Shown here piece after piece: positions 1-9,188 of a stretch of DNA of 64,000 nucleotides. Location: contig JAAWWE010000004.1 of NCBI GenBank assembly GCA_021404525.1, positions 124,001 to 188,000 of the forward strand, written 5' to 3'. Positions within the stretch are counted from its first letter, which is position 1. Every line of letters begins with the position of its first letter. Below the pieces are notes generated by a model. It did not search any database. It saw only the letters and a program-made list of their open reading frames with translations, and had not been told where the DNA came from. Source of the stretch: Rhodobiaceae bacterium. Lineage in GTDB: Bacteria > Pseudomonadota > Alphaproteobacteria > Parvibaculales > Parvibaculaceae. Both the position numbers and the translations under genes were made by a program.

Positions 1-1
1 A

Positions 2-1045
2 TTGCGCGTGCCCGAAGGGTTTGAGGTTTCACTCTTTGCTGACGGACTGCAACATCCAAGAGGGATGGTGGTGGCGCCCGATGGCGCGGTGTTTATCACC
101 GAGGCAAATGTCGGACAGGTCACGCGCTTAGCTGACCTTGATGGTGATGGACGGATCGACACGAAGACTGTATTCGCCCGCGATTTTCGTTTGCCTTCCG
201 GTATCGCAATTCATGAAGGCGACCTTTATATCGCAGATGAACGGGCTGTCTGGTGGCTGGGTTCTGTTGAGGGGCGTGATATTGCCGAAGGCAGGCGTCC
301 TATAACGCGGGCGGGCGCGCTTGGAGATGCCGGCGGACATTGGACGCGAATGTTGAGATTTGCGCCGGACGGCAAGAGCTTCTTTGTGTCTGTGGGTAGC
401 GAAAGCAATGTGAATGAAGAGCCGCAACCGCGGGCGAGCATTCAACGATTTGATCTGGAGAGCGGTGCGCAGACAGTCTTTGCCTCCGGACTTAGGAATC
501 CGATTGGCTTGGCCTTTTATCCAGGCTCTGCCCGTCTCTTTACCGTCGTCAATGAGCGCGATGGCTTGGGTGATGAACTTGTTCCGGACTATCTGACCGA
601 GGTCACGGAGAGTGGCTTTTATGGCTGGCCCTATGCCTATCTCGGATCCAATGCAGACCCTAAATTCGGCGAGATTCGTCCTGACCTTGTCGCCACAACA
701 TTGAAGCCTGATGTTTTGTTTGCGGCGCATTCGGCCGCGCTGGACCTAGTCTTCTATGATGGGACTCTGTTTCCTGCCACCTATCATGGCGATGCGTTTG
801 TGGCATTTCACGGATCTTGGAATGCTTCTGAACCTACTGGATACAAGGTGGTGCGGGTGCCCTTCAAAGATGGTGAGCCTGTCGGAACCTATGAGACCTT
901 TGTCGCGGGCTTTTGGACCGAAGGAGATACGCCCGCGCGTGTTTGGGGGCGCCCGGCGGGCCTCACGTTAACGCAGGATGGTCATTTGCTTGTTGCCGAT
1001 GACGAAGGTGGAACAATCTGGAAGGTTAGCTGGGTTGGCGATTAA
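2..1045 (+). CDS. PQQ-dependent sugar/sorbosone dehydrogenase family protein (5' partial)
   Basis: This is the C-terminal part of a soluble six-bladed beta-propeller dehydrogenase of the glucose/L-sorbosone dehydrogenase type, normally periplasmic and PQQ-dependent. The sequence shows the family's recurring pieces: an early HPRGMVVAPDGAVFITE strand, a DLDGDGRID calcium-type loop, SGLRNPIGLAF near the middle, FYGWPYAYLG, and a closing GLTLTQDGHLLVADDEGGTIWKV. The frame is open to the window edge and no signal peptide is seen, so the true start lies upstream. Its stop overlaps that of the convergent gene by four bases. The substrate cannot be read from sequence. Confidence 0.85.
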   Translation: MRVPEGFEVSLFADGLQHPRGMVVAPDGAVFITEANVGQVTRLADLDGDGRIDTKTVFARDFRLPSGIAIHEGDLYIADERAVWWLGSVEGRDIAEGRRPITRAGALGDAGGHWTRMLRFAPDGKSFFVSVGSESNVNEEPQPRASIQRFDLESGAQTVFASGLRNPIGLAFYPGSARLFTVVNERDGLGDELVPDYLTEVTESGFYGWPYAYLGSNADPKFGEIRPDLVATTLKPDVLFAAHSAALDLVFYDGTLFPATYHGDAFVAFHGSWNASEPTGYKVVRVPFKDGEPVGTYETFVAGFWTEGDTPARVWGRPAGLTLTQDGHLLVADDEGGTIWKVSWVGD

Positions 1046-2223
1046 GCCGCCTGGGAACGCCCCTGCAACTCTTTGACGGTTAGCTGCTTCATGTTCCCGG
1101 GAGCATTGTCGATCCCGCCTAGGCAGGTTCCGGTGATAAAGACTCCCCCGAGTTTCTTCAGTGCAACGGCGAGATTCAGATCGCTGACTTCCTCAAAAAC
1201 GGTCAGAAGCTTCGCTGATTTGGCTGCGCCGATGATCTTGCGGACCTCCGCCACGATCGCGGCATTGGAGAGATCTGCGGGAATTCGGTAAGACACGGAG
1301 GTCGCGCCCATAGCGGCGCAGGCTGCCACCGGGAAGTCTGAATTGGGTATGTTGATGGACACTGCACGAAAATATTCTGACAGGCCGGACACCCTCTGAG
1401 CGAGCGTTGAAGAAGGCGTACTTGCGGGGATATCGACGATGGATGCCATCAAACTTCCCTTCATGTAAGGAGGGATATTTTTCGCTATCTCCAGAATGGT
1501 TTTGCGGCTTGCCGAAGAGGAGAGCGTGTCGAAATGGATCTGAGATACCAGCAATGAAGTGAAATTTTTTGGCAGCAGTGTTTCTGCAGTCTCGATTTGG
1601 GTATGGAGCATCTTTGTATCAAGCGCGTGGAGGCGCTCAGTATCCGATGATGGCCCAAGGACATGTCGACCATAGATCTCGCCCTCTTTCGTGTCCCGTA
1701 TGACGGGGAGCACGGCATATCCCATCAGGACTTCATTGCGGATGTTCCACATTGGCGCATAGCCGATTTCGAAATCAGAATTCACATCTGTCTGAGCGGG
1801 TGCCTCGGAGAGGCCCTTCTTCTCAGCATTGCCAGATTGATCGTTGGAACTTGGAGTGGTTTCCATCACGACATCCCGCACAAGGTTTCCGCCTTGTTGC
1901 CTGATGTCGACGAGTTGGGACTCGAATTTACCGACGCCAGCCCTCTCGATTTTTTGAGTAACTTGTTTGCTTTTTCTTGCTGCCGTGTCGACATCATCCC
2001 TGTCGAACAGGACCAAGAAACTGTCTCTCCCGACCGGCAGAACCATATCCCACGGGCTTAGATCTGACGCGATGGCGCTTTCTATGTCAGCGGACGCGTC
2101 CTTGTGATCAGGTGCGAATGTTATCGATAACACCTGAGCCGGGGCCTTTTGCGGTTCCAAAACACCGGCACCCGTGTTGCGTGTTGCGCTGGGAGCGGCT
2201 GTGGCATTTCCTCGGTCTGACAT
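1042..2223 (-). CDS. Degenerate GGDEF/EAL-like protein of unknown function
   Basis: 393 residues from the chosen start. The N-terminal third contains a stretch (SPWDMVLPVGRDSFLVLFDR) shaped like the end of a GGDEF domain, where R-x-G-G-D-E-F is expected, but the signature is absent. The C-terminal part ends with VFEEVSDLNLAVALKKLGG and GTCLGGI, which resembles the last strands of an EAL domain, again without the catalytic acidic motif. The family assignment is therefore tentative; it would be a sensor or scaffold rather than a c-di-GMP enzyme. The ATG at 2223 is preferred over 2229 and 2262 because GGAAAGG lies seven bases upstream. It faces the preceding dehydrogenase tail to tail. Confidence 0.6.
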   Translation of the reverse strand: MSDRGNATAAPSATRNTGAGVLEPQKAPAQVLSITFAPDHKDASADIESAIASDLSPWDMVLPVGRDSFLVLFDRDDVDTAARKSKQVTQKIERAGVGKFESQLVDIRQQGGNLVRDVVMETTPSSNDQSGNAEKKGLSEAPAQTDVNSDFEIGYAPMWNIRNEVLMGYAVLPVIRDTKEGEIYGRHVLGPSSDTERLHALDTKMLHTQIETAETLLPKNFTSLLVSQIHFDTLSSSASRKTILEIAKNIPPYMKGSLMASIVDIPASTPSSTLAQRVSGLSEYFRAVSINIPNSDFPVAACAAMGATSVSYRIPADLSNAAIVAEVRKIIGAAKSAKLLTVFEEVSDLNLAVALKKLGGVFITGTCLGGIDNAPGNMKQLTVKELQGRSQAA

Positions 2224-2451
2224 CGGCATGCCTTTCCGCATGTTTGTCCCAGTTGGAAGCAACTGGCTCCAAATTCAGTCCTTATGGTCTATGTCCGACT
2301 TGAAAAAATGGTTAAATGAACGAACTATTTTATAAATCCGCCTCGGTCGTTCTAACCATTTGTTTTTAATAGGGAATCATATGTATACGGAGGGATTGGG
2401 ACGTTTTTTGCTTCCACTTTTTCGGCGCCACGCTGTCGGGTCCTATAAAAA

Positions 2452-2477
2452 ACGCCGCGGACCTGTGGCCGCGGCGT
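2452..2477 (-). terminator. Rho-independent terminator of the GST gene
   Basis: A perfect 9-bp inverted repeat (acgccgcgg / ccgcggcgt) with an 8-base loop. Read on the minus strand it is followed by a run of T (positions 2451 downwards). It sits 27 bases beyond the stop of the GST gene. Confidence 0.9.
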
Positions 2478-2504
2478 CTCTCTGATCTGGTTTGCTGAGG
2501 AGAG

Positions 2505-3275
2505 CTATCCCTTGAGGGCTGCTTCCCGGGCCTGGCGAACAGATTCATTTGTTTGATTGAACAGGAGTTTGCGTCGTGCTTCTTCCTGTTCCTTTGTGAG
2601 CTCTTGTTTGCCGAGGTCCCCGCCAGCCGCCTGACCGCGCTTGACGGCGTCGCGGGAGCCGACTTCATCGACCCATCTTTTAACATTCGGATAGGCGTCC
2701 CAGCCGCCGTCGCTTCCCTCTGGCGCTGCCAAGCGATTGAGGAACATTGCCCAAGGCCATGTGATCATGTCCGCAATCGAATAGTCGTTGCCGGCTAGAT
2801 AGGGATGCAAGGAGAGTTGTGTGTCCATAACACCTGCCAGACGATCAACCTCCCCGATAAACCGACGCTGCCCATATTCGAGCTTGCTCTCATCGTCGAC
2901 CATGTTCTTTGCGTAATTCTTGAAGTGATTGGCATTGCCCATCATTGGGCCCAAGTTTGCCATCTGCCAATGCACCCATTGTAGTACGGCATATTTCTTT
3001 GCAGGATCCTTGGGCAGGAACTTGCCGGACTTCTCTGCCAGGTATTCCATGATCGCGCCGGATTCAAAGATGGAGATGGGCTCACCGCCACCCAATGGCT
3101 CTTTGTCGATAATGGCGGGCATGCGATTGTTCGGACAGATTCTGAGAAATTCTGGCGTGAACTGATCACCGCCACCGATATCCACCGGCACGATCGTGTA
3201 GGGCATGTCACACTCTTCGAGCATGATGGTGATCTTGCGACCATTTGGTGTTGGCCAGAAATATACATCAATCAT
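2505..3275 (-). CDS. yfcG: Nu-class glutathione transferase / disulfide-bond oxidoreductase, YfcG/YghU type
   Basis: 256 residues, cytosolic. An N-terminal thioredoxin-like domain opens with MIDVYFWPTPNGRKITIMLEE. The Thr and Asn of TPNGRK are the glutathione-contacting residues of the YfcG/YghU (Nu) class, which has disulfide reductase activity and binds two glutathiones. CPNNRMPAI and FESGAIMEYLAE complete the G-site, and an all-helical C-terminal domain follows (QWVHWQMANLGPMMG, YSIADMITWPWA). The C-terminus is about 40 residues longer than E. coli YfcG and is polar and Lys/Glu-rich. Monocistronic, with its own terminator. Confidence 0.9.
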   Translation of the reverse strand: MIDVYFWPTPNGRKITIMLEECDMPYTIVPVDIGGGDQFTPEFLRICPNNRMPAIIDKEPLGGGEPISIFESGAIMEYLAEKSGKFLPKDPAKKYAVLQWVHWQMANLGPMMGNANHFKNYAKNMVDDESKLEYGQRRFIGEVDRLAGVMDTQLSLHPYLAGNDYSIADMITWPWAMFLNRLAAPEGSDGGWDAYPNVKRWVDEVGSRDAVKRGQAAGGDLGKQELTKEQEEARRKLLFNQTNESVRQAREAALKG

Positions 3276-3476
3276 ATGTTGAACTCCCCGTCAGTTTGTT
3301 GAAACGAAGATAGGTATTCCAAGTCCGTTTCGCCACACCTTCAAACCTGAAATTGTGGTGACACCATCTTGCCTTCCAATTGTTCGCTGCCGCATTGCAA
3401 CATGAACTGTACCTGAACAGGAGGAAAAAATTCCCCCTTTGTCGATGCCTGTCTGACTGTCTTTATACGAACGAAG

Positions 3477-3503
3477 TCGCTATAAAAGTGGTCTATATAG
3501 CGA
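3477..3503. promoter_or_regulatory. Inverted repeat upstream of the secreted small protein gene
   Basis: Arms tcgctata (3477-3484) and tatagcga (3496-3503) form a perfect 8-bp inverted repeat with an 11-base spacer, about 50 bases ahead of the ATG at 3556. It could be an operator or overlap a promoter; no known regulator site was recognised. The rest of 3276-3555 holds only the GGAGG ribosome site of the downstream gene. Confidence 0.4.
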
Positions 3504-3555
3504 TCGCCTGAATTTCCGGCGGTCGGTCAATTGACAAAAACTGGGAGGCAATTAA

Positions 3556-3891
3556 ATGCCCAAATTTTTTGTGGCGCTCAGCGCTGCTCTTTTCTTTGCA
3601 ACGAGTGCTTTTGCAAACGTGATCACTATTAAGTTCGAACCTACCGAAGGTGATGCAGTGTCATTTGCTTTTGACACAGAAGCAAACACTTCAACAAACC
3701 TGGCTACCGGCGATGCTGGCCCTTACACATTTGATGAAGCATCAAATACGATCTGTGGTGCAGGCCCTGACGGCGCAGAAGTTTGTGCCACTTTTGAAGG
3801 CCCCGCTGGCGACCCAACGGTTGGGCAATCCGGACCATACACAACAAACACCGGTGCATCAGGTACAGCTACGGTTGTTTCGATTGAGTAG
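3556..3891 (+). CDS. Small secreted acidic protein, unknown function
   Basis: 111 residues. A clear signal peptide (MPKFFVALSAALFFATSAFA) with an AFA|N cleavage site leads a mature acidic domain of about 90 residues rich in Thr, Gly, Ala and Asp. Two Cys (in NTICGAG and AEVCATF) are placed to form a disulfide. A repeated motif, AGPYTF / SGPYTT, is visible. GGAGG lies nine bases before the ATG. No family recognised; it probably acts in the periplasm or outside the cell. Confidence 0.7.
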   Translation: MPKFFVALSAALFFATSAFANVITIKFEPTEGDAVSFAFDTEANTSTNLATGDAGPYTFDEASNTICGAGPDGAEVCATFEGPAGDPTVGQSGPYTTNTGASGTATVVSIE

Positions 3892-4197
3892 ATTGAGCGA
3901 ATAGCTCTTACCGGTGCGTTGTGCTCCGGAATTCAGTCCCACAAGAATGTTGGGGCGGTTGCGTAACTGCAGCCCCAATGCCCACCCAGAAGGGCAAAGA
4001 AATGAGCGAGAGGCTGAGTCCAGCTAGCTCACTTTCGACAGACGTCACAAAACCTTCTTTCTTTCTCAAATTGATCTCCGACAATGCGCTTTGTATGCCT
4101 CTGCTGAGATGCTTACATTCGTTTGTGGTCTGCCGTCTGGATGCTGGAGAAGCATACCGGTGACAGCTGGGCACTCAGTCAACTGGGGGAGGTAGAT
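3892..4197. other. Intergenic region of about 300 bases with no gene
   Basis: No convincing coding frame. It contains a 7-bp inverted repeat, ttggggc (3950-3956) / gccccaa (3972-3978), without a following T run, so it is not a convincing terminator. Its end carries the GGGGGAGG ribosome site of the DUF2189 gene. Confidence 0.5.
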
Positions 4198-4989
4198 ATG
4201 AGTGAGGCACCAACTCAAAAACCGGCTGCAAGTTTGCCGGGGGTCAATGCACTCTCGGCGCAGGACATAAGGGAATGCCTACAGCTTGGTCTTTCTGACT
4301 TTGCGCGTGCGCCGTTCATCGGCATCGTCCTGGGTGCCATTTTTGCAGCTATTGGCCTCGTCATTGTGTTGAGCCTGTTTGCCTCCGATGCGCCTTGGCT
4401 TGCCTATCCATTTGCCATTGGCTTTCCTCTGGTCGGTCCTTTCGCAGCCGCTGGCATTTATGAGGTAAGCCGCGCGCTGGAGCGTGAAGAGACGCCCAGC
4501 CTGTCCTCGGTGTTTTCAGCCATGTGGGCGCAAAGGCGTAGAGAACTTGGCTGGATGGCGTTTGTGATGCTCTTCGTATTCTGGATCTGGATGTACCAGA
4601 TCCGTCTTCTGATTGCGCTCTGTCTTGGGCTTGTCTCCTTTGCTGGGCTTCAAGAGTTCCTTACGGTCATTCTCACAACTCAGGAGGGGTGGATTTTTTT
4701 GGGTGTCGGCCATGTCGTCGGCGCCGCGCTCGCCTTGATCCTTTTTTCCATCACCGTCTTTTCCATGCCGCTTCTTATGGACCGCAGTCTTGATATCGTG
4801 ACCGCGATGATCACGAGCGTTCGAGGTGTTGTTGCAAGCCCTCGGGTCATGCTGATCTGGGGTGTGATTGTCACGCTGACTGTTTTGATCGCCTGCGTTC
4901 CTTTTTTCCTGGGGCTGTTGGTTGTTTTACCAGTGCTTGGCCATACAACCTGGCACCTCTATCGCCGGGCCGTGGAACCTGAGAGCTGA
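4198..4989 (+). CDS. DUF2189 family integral membrane protein
   Basis: 263 residues in the inner membrane. A hydrophilic N-terminus of about 45 residues precedes about six hydrophobic segments, including FIGIVLGAIFAAIGLVIVLS, FAIGFPLVGPFAAAGIYEVS and VMLIWGVIVTLTVLIACVPF. The G-F-P-L-x-G-P motif and the end HTTWHLYRRAV are typical of DUF2189. The ATG at 4198 was chosen over an upstream start at 4123 because GGGGGAGG lies just before it. Only five bases separate it from the flavodoxin gene, so the two are probably co-transcribed. Function unknown. Confidence 0.85.
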   Translation: MSEAPTQKPAASLPGVNALSAQDIRECLQLGLSDFARAPFIGIVLGAIFAAIGLVIVLSLFASDAPWLAYPFAIGFPLVGPFAAAGIYEVSRALEREETPSLSSVFSAMWAQRRRELGWMAFVMLFVFWIWMYQIRLLIALCLGLVSFAGLQEFLTVILTTQEGWIFLGVGHVVGAALALILFSITVFSMPLLMDRSLDIVTAMITSVRGVVASPRVMLIWGVIVTLTVLIACVPFFLGLLVVLPVLGHTTWHLYRRAVEPES

Positions 4990-4994
4990 CGCTC

Positions 4995-5489
4995 ATGAAG
5001 ACTCTTGTGATCTATTATTCCCGCACGGGCGCAACGCGCGGCGTTGCCGAGGAGTTGGCGCATCGTTTGGACGCGGTTCTCACGGAGATCACAAGTCCTC
5101 GTTTCCGCCTGAACCCCTTTGGTTATCTGCGGGCTGGATTTGACAGTGTCCGTGGCAAGCTGCCGCCCATTGTCGTGCCAGAACTCGATTTTGCTCTGTA
5201 TGATCTGGTGCTTGTGGGTGCGCCGATTTGGACAAGCTATCCAGCGTTGCCTGTTCGGAGCTTCTTTGCTGAGGCTGGAACACTTGGCCGAGAGACGGCT
5301 CTCTTCTTCACGTGTGAAGGGCACTCGCCGGTTCAGGCGGCTGTTGATGAGGTGCGCCGTCTTTGGCCTCACACCATCAAAGACGCAATTTCTATTAATA
5401 TGAAAGAAGAGAGCGAAGTGGCACGTGCCAATGCGCTTCTTGATTTCACTGTGCGCCTAGGTGTGGAACCCCCCGCCGGCACGGACTAA
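4995..5489 (+). CDS. Flavodoxin-like protein
   Basis: 164 residues, cytosolic. The N-terminus MKTLVIYYSRTGATRGVAEE is a flavodoxin beta1 strand and FMN phosphate-binding loop (S-R-T-G-A-T). LVLVGAPIWTSYPALPVRSF matches the second FMN loop with an aromatic residue that would stack on the isoalloxazine. The short-chain flavodoxin fold appears complete. It would bind FMN and carry electrons or reduce a small molecule; no partner is evident except the membrane protein just upstream. Confidence 0.85.
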   Translation: MKTLVIYYSRTGATRGVAEELAHRLDAVLTEITSPRFRLNPFGYLRAGFDSVRGKLPPIVVPELDFALYDLVLVGAPIWTSYPALPVRSFFAEAGTLGRETALFFTCEGHSPVQAAVDEVRRLWPHTIKDAISINMKEESEVARANALLDFTVRLGVEPPAGTD

Positions 5490-5529
5490 GGCCTTGTGCC
5501 GACGGAAAGTACTCGGGCTCTGGGTGTTT

Positions 5530-6660
5530 TCAGAGACCCTTGTTGGGCAGAATGATAAACTTCTCGCCGGTTCTCTTTGCGACATAGTCCTGCACGGCGC
5601 TCGCAGACAAAGCGTCGTCCAGCGATAGTTCGCCCGTATAAGCGCTCGCGAAAGTGGTCTTGATCTCATCAGCTACACGTTTTTGCAGCTCAGCCGTTTT
5701 CGCGGGGCCAACACGACCAAGGAACAGAGGCAGCAACCAGCCGCCAACACTCCAGGACATGCCATAACCTCGGTTCAGGACGGTTGGAGAGAGATCCAGT
5801 CCGCCATAGAGGTAGACCTGCTTCATGGTCGACGACCCATAGGTATTGAGGCCGCTTGCGTCGCGGCTTGCTGCCCGTTCCATGCAGGTGAGGATCGTAT
5901 CAGCGAGCGTCCCGCCGCCGGTGGCGTCGAATGCAATCGTTGCGCCGGTTGCTTCAAGCGCGTCGGTCAGGTCATTGAAGAAGCTATCTTTAGATGAGTC
6001 ACAAACATGTTTTGCACCAAGCGATTTCAACAGATCGGCCTGTTCCTGCTTGCGCACAATGTTCACAAGCTCAATACCATCAGCGATGCAGATTTTGTTC
6101 AGCATCTGACCGAGATTTGAGGCGGCGGCGGTGTGCACAAGGGCTTTGTGTCCCTCAAGCTTCATCGTCTCAACCATGCCAAGTGCGGTCAGCGGGTTGA
6201 CGAAACTGGAAGCTGCTTCTTTGGCGGTCGTGCCCTCATTGTGGACGAGACACGCAGCGGCTGGCATGCAGACATACTGTGCATAAGAAGCGCCTGACGT
6301 TGTGGAGACCACTTTTCCCATCAGAGCCTGTGCAGCCGGGTCGTCTCCAGCAGCAATCACCGTTCCTGCTCCTTCATTGCCTACAGGGACAGCCATATCC
6401 AGCCGCGAGCGAACCATGCCGAGGCGCTTTTCTGGCACCGGAGCCATGAATGCCGGCTTGCCGTCAACCGTGGTTTCCTTGCCGTCCGTGATCGCGGCCG
6501 GTCCAAACATGGGCCCCATGTCTGACGGATTGATTGGGGCGGCTTCCATGCGGATTACCACCTGGTCTTTTGCGGGTGTCGGAACATCAACTTCGGTCAG
6601 GTAGAGCTCCAACTCTCCCGCCTTGCTGATCTTGGACAGCATTTGTAGTCCCTTGGACAT
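5530..6660 (-). CDS. Medium-chain dehydrogenase/reductase family oxidoreductase
   Basis: 376 residues. N-terminal GroES-like domain (VVIRMEAAPINPSDMGPMFG) followed by a Rossmann domain with HTAAASNLGQMLNKI and IAFDATGGGTLADTI. The catalytic and structural Zn ligands of alcohol dehydrogenases are missing, so it groups with quinone/enoyl-type NAD(P)H reductases. The ATG at 6660 is preferred to 6705 because AGGAGAG precedes it. Substrate unknown. Monocistronic and convergent with the flavodoxin gene. Confidence 0.85.
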   Translation of the reverse strand: MSKGLQMLSKISKAGELELYLTEVDVPTPAKDQVVIRMEAAPINPSDMGPMFGPAAITDGKETTVDGKPAFMAPVPEKRLGMVRSRLDMAVPVGNEGAGTVIAAGDDPAAQALMGKVVSTTSGASYAQYVCMPAAACLVHNEGTTAKEAASSFVNPLTALGMVETMKLEGHKALVHTAAASNLGQMLNKICIADGIELVNIVRKQEQADLLKSLGAKHVCDSSKDSFFNDLTDALEATGATIAFDATGGGTLADTILTCMERAASRDASGLNTYGSSTMKQVYLYGGLDLSPTVLNRGYGMSWSVGGWLLPLFLGRVGPAKTAELQKRVADEIKTTFASAYTGELSLDDALSASAVQDYVAKRTGEKFIILPNKGL

Positions 6661-6842
6661 GACTTCTCTCCTGTTTGGTTCGTTTGGCTCCACCTTCGTT
6701 GGCAAATGCCGTCACGTCAAATACGGATATTTTGTGTGATTTAGGGTTGCAGTCGGCCGCGGTACAGGGTGTCGCGACCAAAAATCCGTGCTAAACACAT
6801 GCAAATATATTGGCGTTGGCAACGAAACCTCTGGCGGATCTT

Positions 6843-7139
6843 ATGCAATCACTCCTCATCCTGATCTATCAGGTCATCAATCTCTACATCTACGTTGTCG
6901 TCGCCAGTGCTATCTTAAGCTGGCTCGTCGCTTTCAATGTCATAAACCCGCAGAATCGGTTTGTGTATACGTTGGTCGATATTCTCTACCGGCTGACCGA
7001 ACCTGCGCTTCGACCCATCCGACGGATTATGCCGGATCTGGGCGGCGTGGACATTTCGCCGGTGGTGCTCATTCTCGGTCTGATTTTCCTTCAGAACCTG
7101 ATTATTGAGCTTTTTGGAAGGGTGAGCGCCGGCATCTAA
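6843..7139 (+). CDS. yggT: YggT family membrane protein
   Basis: 98 residues, two hydrophobic segments. QVINLYIYVVVASAILSWLV and the conserved TEPALRPIRRIMPDLGG-DISP signature identify the YggT family, which is linked to osmotic tolerance and to SepF/Ylm cell-division gene sets in other bacteria. ATG 6843 gives the usual family N-terminus; an upstream TTG at 6810 lacks a ribosome site. In many alphaproteobacteria a DUF167 (YggU) gene lies between yggT and folD; here the 120-base gap before folD is too short for it. Confidence 0.85.
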   Translation: MQSLLILIYQVINLYIYVVVASAILSWLVAFNVINPQNRFVYTLVDILYRLTEPALRPIRRIMPDLGGVDISPVVLILGLIFLQNLIIELFGRVSAGI

Positions 7140-7259
7140 CCTGCCTAGGCGCGGCATGCAGCCCGGGTTTGCCGTGCTGATGTTCAAGAAAGCGTTGCTC
7201 GAATTGAGCTCCGGTTCCGTCGGATTGATTACACATTTAGGCATGGATACCTGTTCAGG

Positions 7260-8162
7260 ATGACAGAAGCGACACGGATAGAAGGCAAGGTCTTTTCCTC
7301 TCAACTGCGGGAGAAAGTGGCTGGTCATGTGGCCTGGCTGCAGAAAGAGCATGGCATCACACCGGGTCTTGCGGTGGTGCTCGTGGGGGATGACCCGGCC
7401 TCAGAAGTCTATGTGCGCAATAAGGGCATCGCGACTCGCGAAGCAGGCATGAACTCCATTGAGTATCGGCTGGCTGCTGATGCTACAGAGGAGGAGGTCC
7501 TTGACCGCGTCCGCGCCCTCAATGCAGATGAAGATGTGCACGGTGTGCTGGTTCAGTTTCCGGTACCAGACCAGATTTCCCAGCAGACAGTGATTGATAC
7601 AATTGATCCGGCGAAGGACGTGGATGGGCTCCACCCGCTGAACGCCGGGCGCTTGTCGTCCGGACTTCCGGGGCTTGTCTCCTGTACACCCCTTGGTTGC
7701 CTCATCATGGCCAAAGCGAGCGTGGAAGGTGGCTTGTCGGGCAAGCATGCCGTTGTTCTGGGTAGATCCAATCTGGTTGGCAAACCAGTAGCGCAGCTCC
7801 TGCTCAATGAGAATTGCACCGTAACGATTGCCCATTCGCGCACGCAGAACCTGCGTGAGATTATCGGCCAGGCGGACATATTGGTGGCTGCTGTAGGGCG
7901 ACCCAAAATGGTCGAAGGCAGCTGGATCAAGGATGGGGCAGTGGTTATCGATGTGGGGATCAACCGGATTCCCGCACCGGACAAGGGTGAAGGTAAGACG
8001 CGCCTAGTTGGCGATGTGGATTATCAGGCGGCCCTTTCCAAAGCATCAGCGATCACACCGGTTCCTGGCGGCGTTGGTCTCATGACTGTCGCCTGCCTTA
8101 TCCGCAACACGGTCGTTGCTGCGTGCATGCAAAACGGCATTGCACCACCTGCTGACCTTTAG
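7260..8162 (+). CDS. folD: Bifunctional methylenetetrahydrofolate dehydrogenase / methenyltetrahydrofolate cyclohydrolase
   Basis: 300 residues, the usual FolD length. It converts 5,10-methylene-THF to 10-formyl-THF with NADP. Visible signatures: [14 protein letters not shown] with the active-site Tyr and Lys, [31 protein letters not shown], the nucleotide loop [17 protein letters not shown], and the terminal [16 protein letters not shown]. It leads a co-directional run through to the Tag-like gene at 11354; the aldo/keto reductase starts 12 bases after its stop. Confidence 0.98.
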   Translation: MTEATRIEGKVFSSQLREKVAGHVAWLQKEHGITPGLAVVLVGDDPASEVYVRNKGIATREAGMNSIEYRLAADATEEEVLDRVRALNADEDVHGVLVQFPVPDQISQQTVIDTIDPAKDVDGLHPLNAGRLSSGLPGLVSCTPLGCLIMAKASVEGGLSGKHAVVLGRSNLVGKPVAQLLLNENCTVTIAHSRTQNLREIIGQADILVAAVGRPKMVEGSWIKDGAVVIDVGINRIPAPDKGEGKTRLVGDVDYQAALSKASAITPVPGGVGLMTVACLIRNTVVAACMQNGIAPPADL

Positions 8163-8173
8163 AAGGACTATCC

Positions 8174-9169
8174 ATGGAAACCCGTTCGCTTGGCTCTCTC
8201 TGGCCCGTCAGCGCTCTGACCTTGGGCGGCGGTGGTGTTGCTCAGATATGGGGTGAAACCACGCGAGAAGAAGCTGTTGCAACCGTGCGTGCAGCGGCGG
8301 ACGCAGGGATCAGTCTGTTTGACGCGGCGCCTATGTATGGACGCGGGGAAGCCGAAATGGTTTTTGGAGAGGCCTTTGATGGCGCTCCCCCGGAGGGTGC
8401 GCGGTTCACGACTAAATGTCAGGTCGGCTCACCGCCTGCGGATGAAGTCTACGAGAAGCTTGAAAAGTCACTCGTGCGGTCTTTGAAGACGATGAAGATT
8501 GAGCGGGTGGATCTTTTCTTTCTACACTCAAATATCTGCCCCGATGATTATGTCTATGCGCAGAACGCGGATGTGCAACATCTCTTTGCAACCAAATGGT
8601 CACTCTATGAGGATACGCTCATCCCCGCTTTCGAAAAGTTGAAAGACAAAGGGCTCATTGCAGACTGGGGTATCACCGGCACTGGTCTGCCGAAGACAAT
8701 TATGGATGCTCTCCGCGCCGACAAGCGACCTGCAGCGGCCCAGGTGGTGACCAATTTCATGGACAGTGCTGGAAGTATGCGGCGCTATGAAGAACCGCCG
8801 GAGCCAAGGAATGTTGCGCGCACTGCGGCCAATAATGGTGTTGGTGTTTTGGGTATCCGTGCTGTTCAGGCTGGCGCATTGACAGGTGCGCTGGATCGCG
8901 AAGCGGCACCAGAAGAACATGCCGACTATGATAAGGCGGCACCTTATCGTGCCTTGGCCGTAGAGTTGGGTGAAGATCCTGCTGTCCTGGCGCATCGCTA
9001 CGCACTCGCTATGCCCGGCGTTGATACGGTCATCCTTGGCGTGAAGAATCGCCAGGAACTCAAAGACTTGGTAGACGGCGTCAATCAGGGCCCGCTTGAT
9101 CCAGAAATTATTGCCCGGATCGATGCGCTGCGCCTGAATTTCCAGATACCGCGTATGCCCCTAGATTAG
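8174..9169 (+). CDS. Aldo/keto reductase
   Basis: 331 residues, TIM-barrel NADPH-dependent oxidoreductase. The catalytic tetrad is visible: Asp and Tyr in LFDAAPMYGRGEAE, Lys in FTTKCQV and His in FFLHSN. The C-terminal cofactor segment is GVDTVILGVKNRQEL. It resembles the pyridoxal/galactose dehydrogenase-like AKR branch. Twelve bases separate it from folD, suggesting one transcript. Natural substrate unknown. Confidence 0.9.
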   Translation: METRSLGSLWPVSALTLGGGGVAQIWGETTREEAVATVRAAADAGISLFDAAPMYGRGEAEMVFGEAFDGAPPEGARFTTKCQVGSPPADEVYEKLEKSLVRSLKTMKIERVDLFFLHSNICPDDYVYAQNADVQHLFATKWSLYEDTLIPAFEKLKDKGLIADWGITGTGLPKTIMDALRADKRPAAAQVVTNFMDSAGSMRRYEEPPEPRNVARTAANNGVGVLGIRAVQAGALTGALDREAAPEEHADYDKAAPYRALAVELGEDPAVLAHRYALAMPGVDTVILGVKNRQELKDLVDGVNQGPLDPEIIARIDALRLNFQIPRMPLD

Positions 9170-9188
9170 GCACCCAAGGGAGGCGTCC

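Noticed and set aside
3531..3536. ttgaca as a -35 box
   Set aside because: It lies only about 20 bases before the ATG at 3556, leaving no room for a -10 box and a leader with the observed GGAGG.
3950..3978. Hairpin after the secreted small protein gene as a terminator
   Set aside because: Seven-bp stem with a 15-base loop and no T run on either strand.
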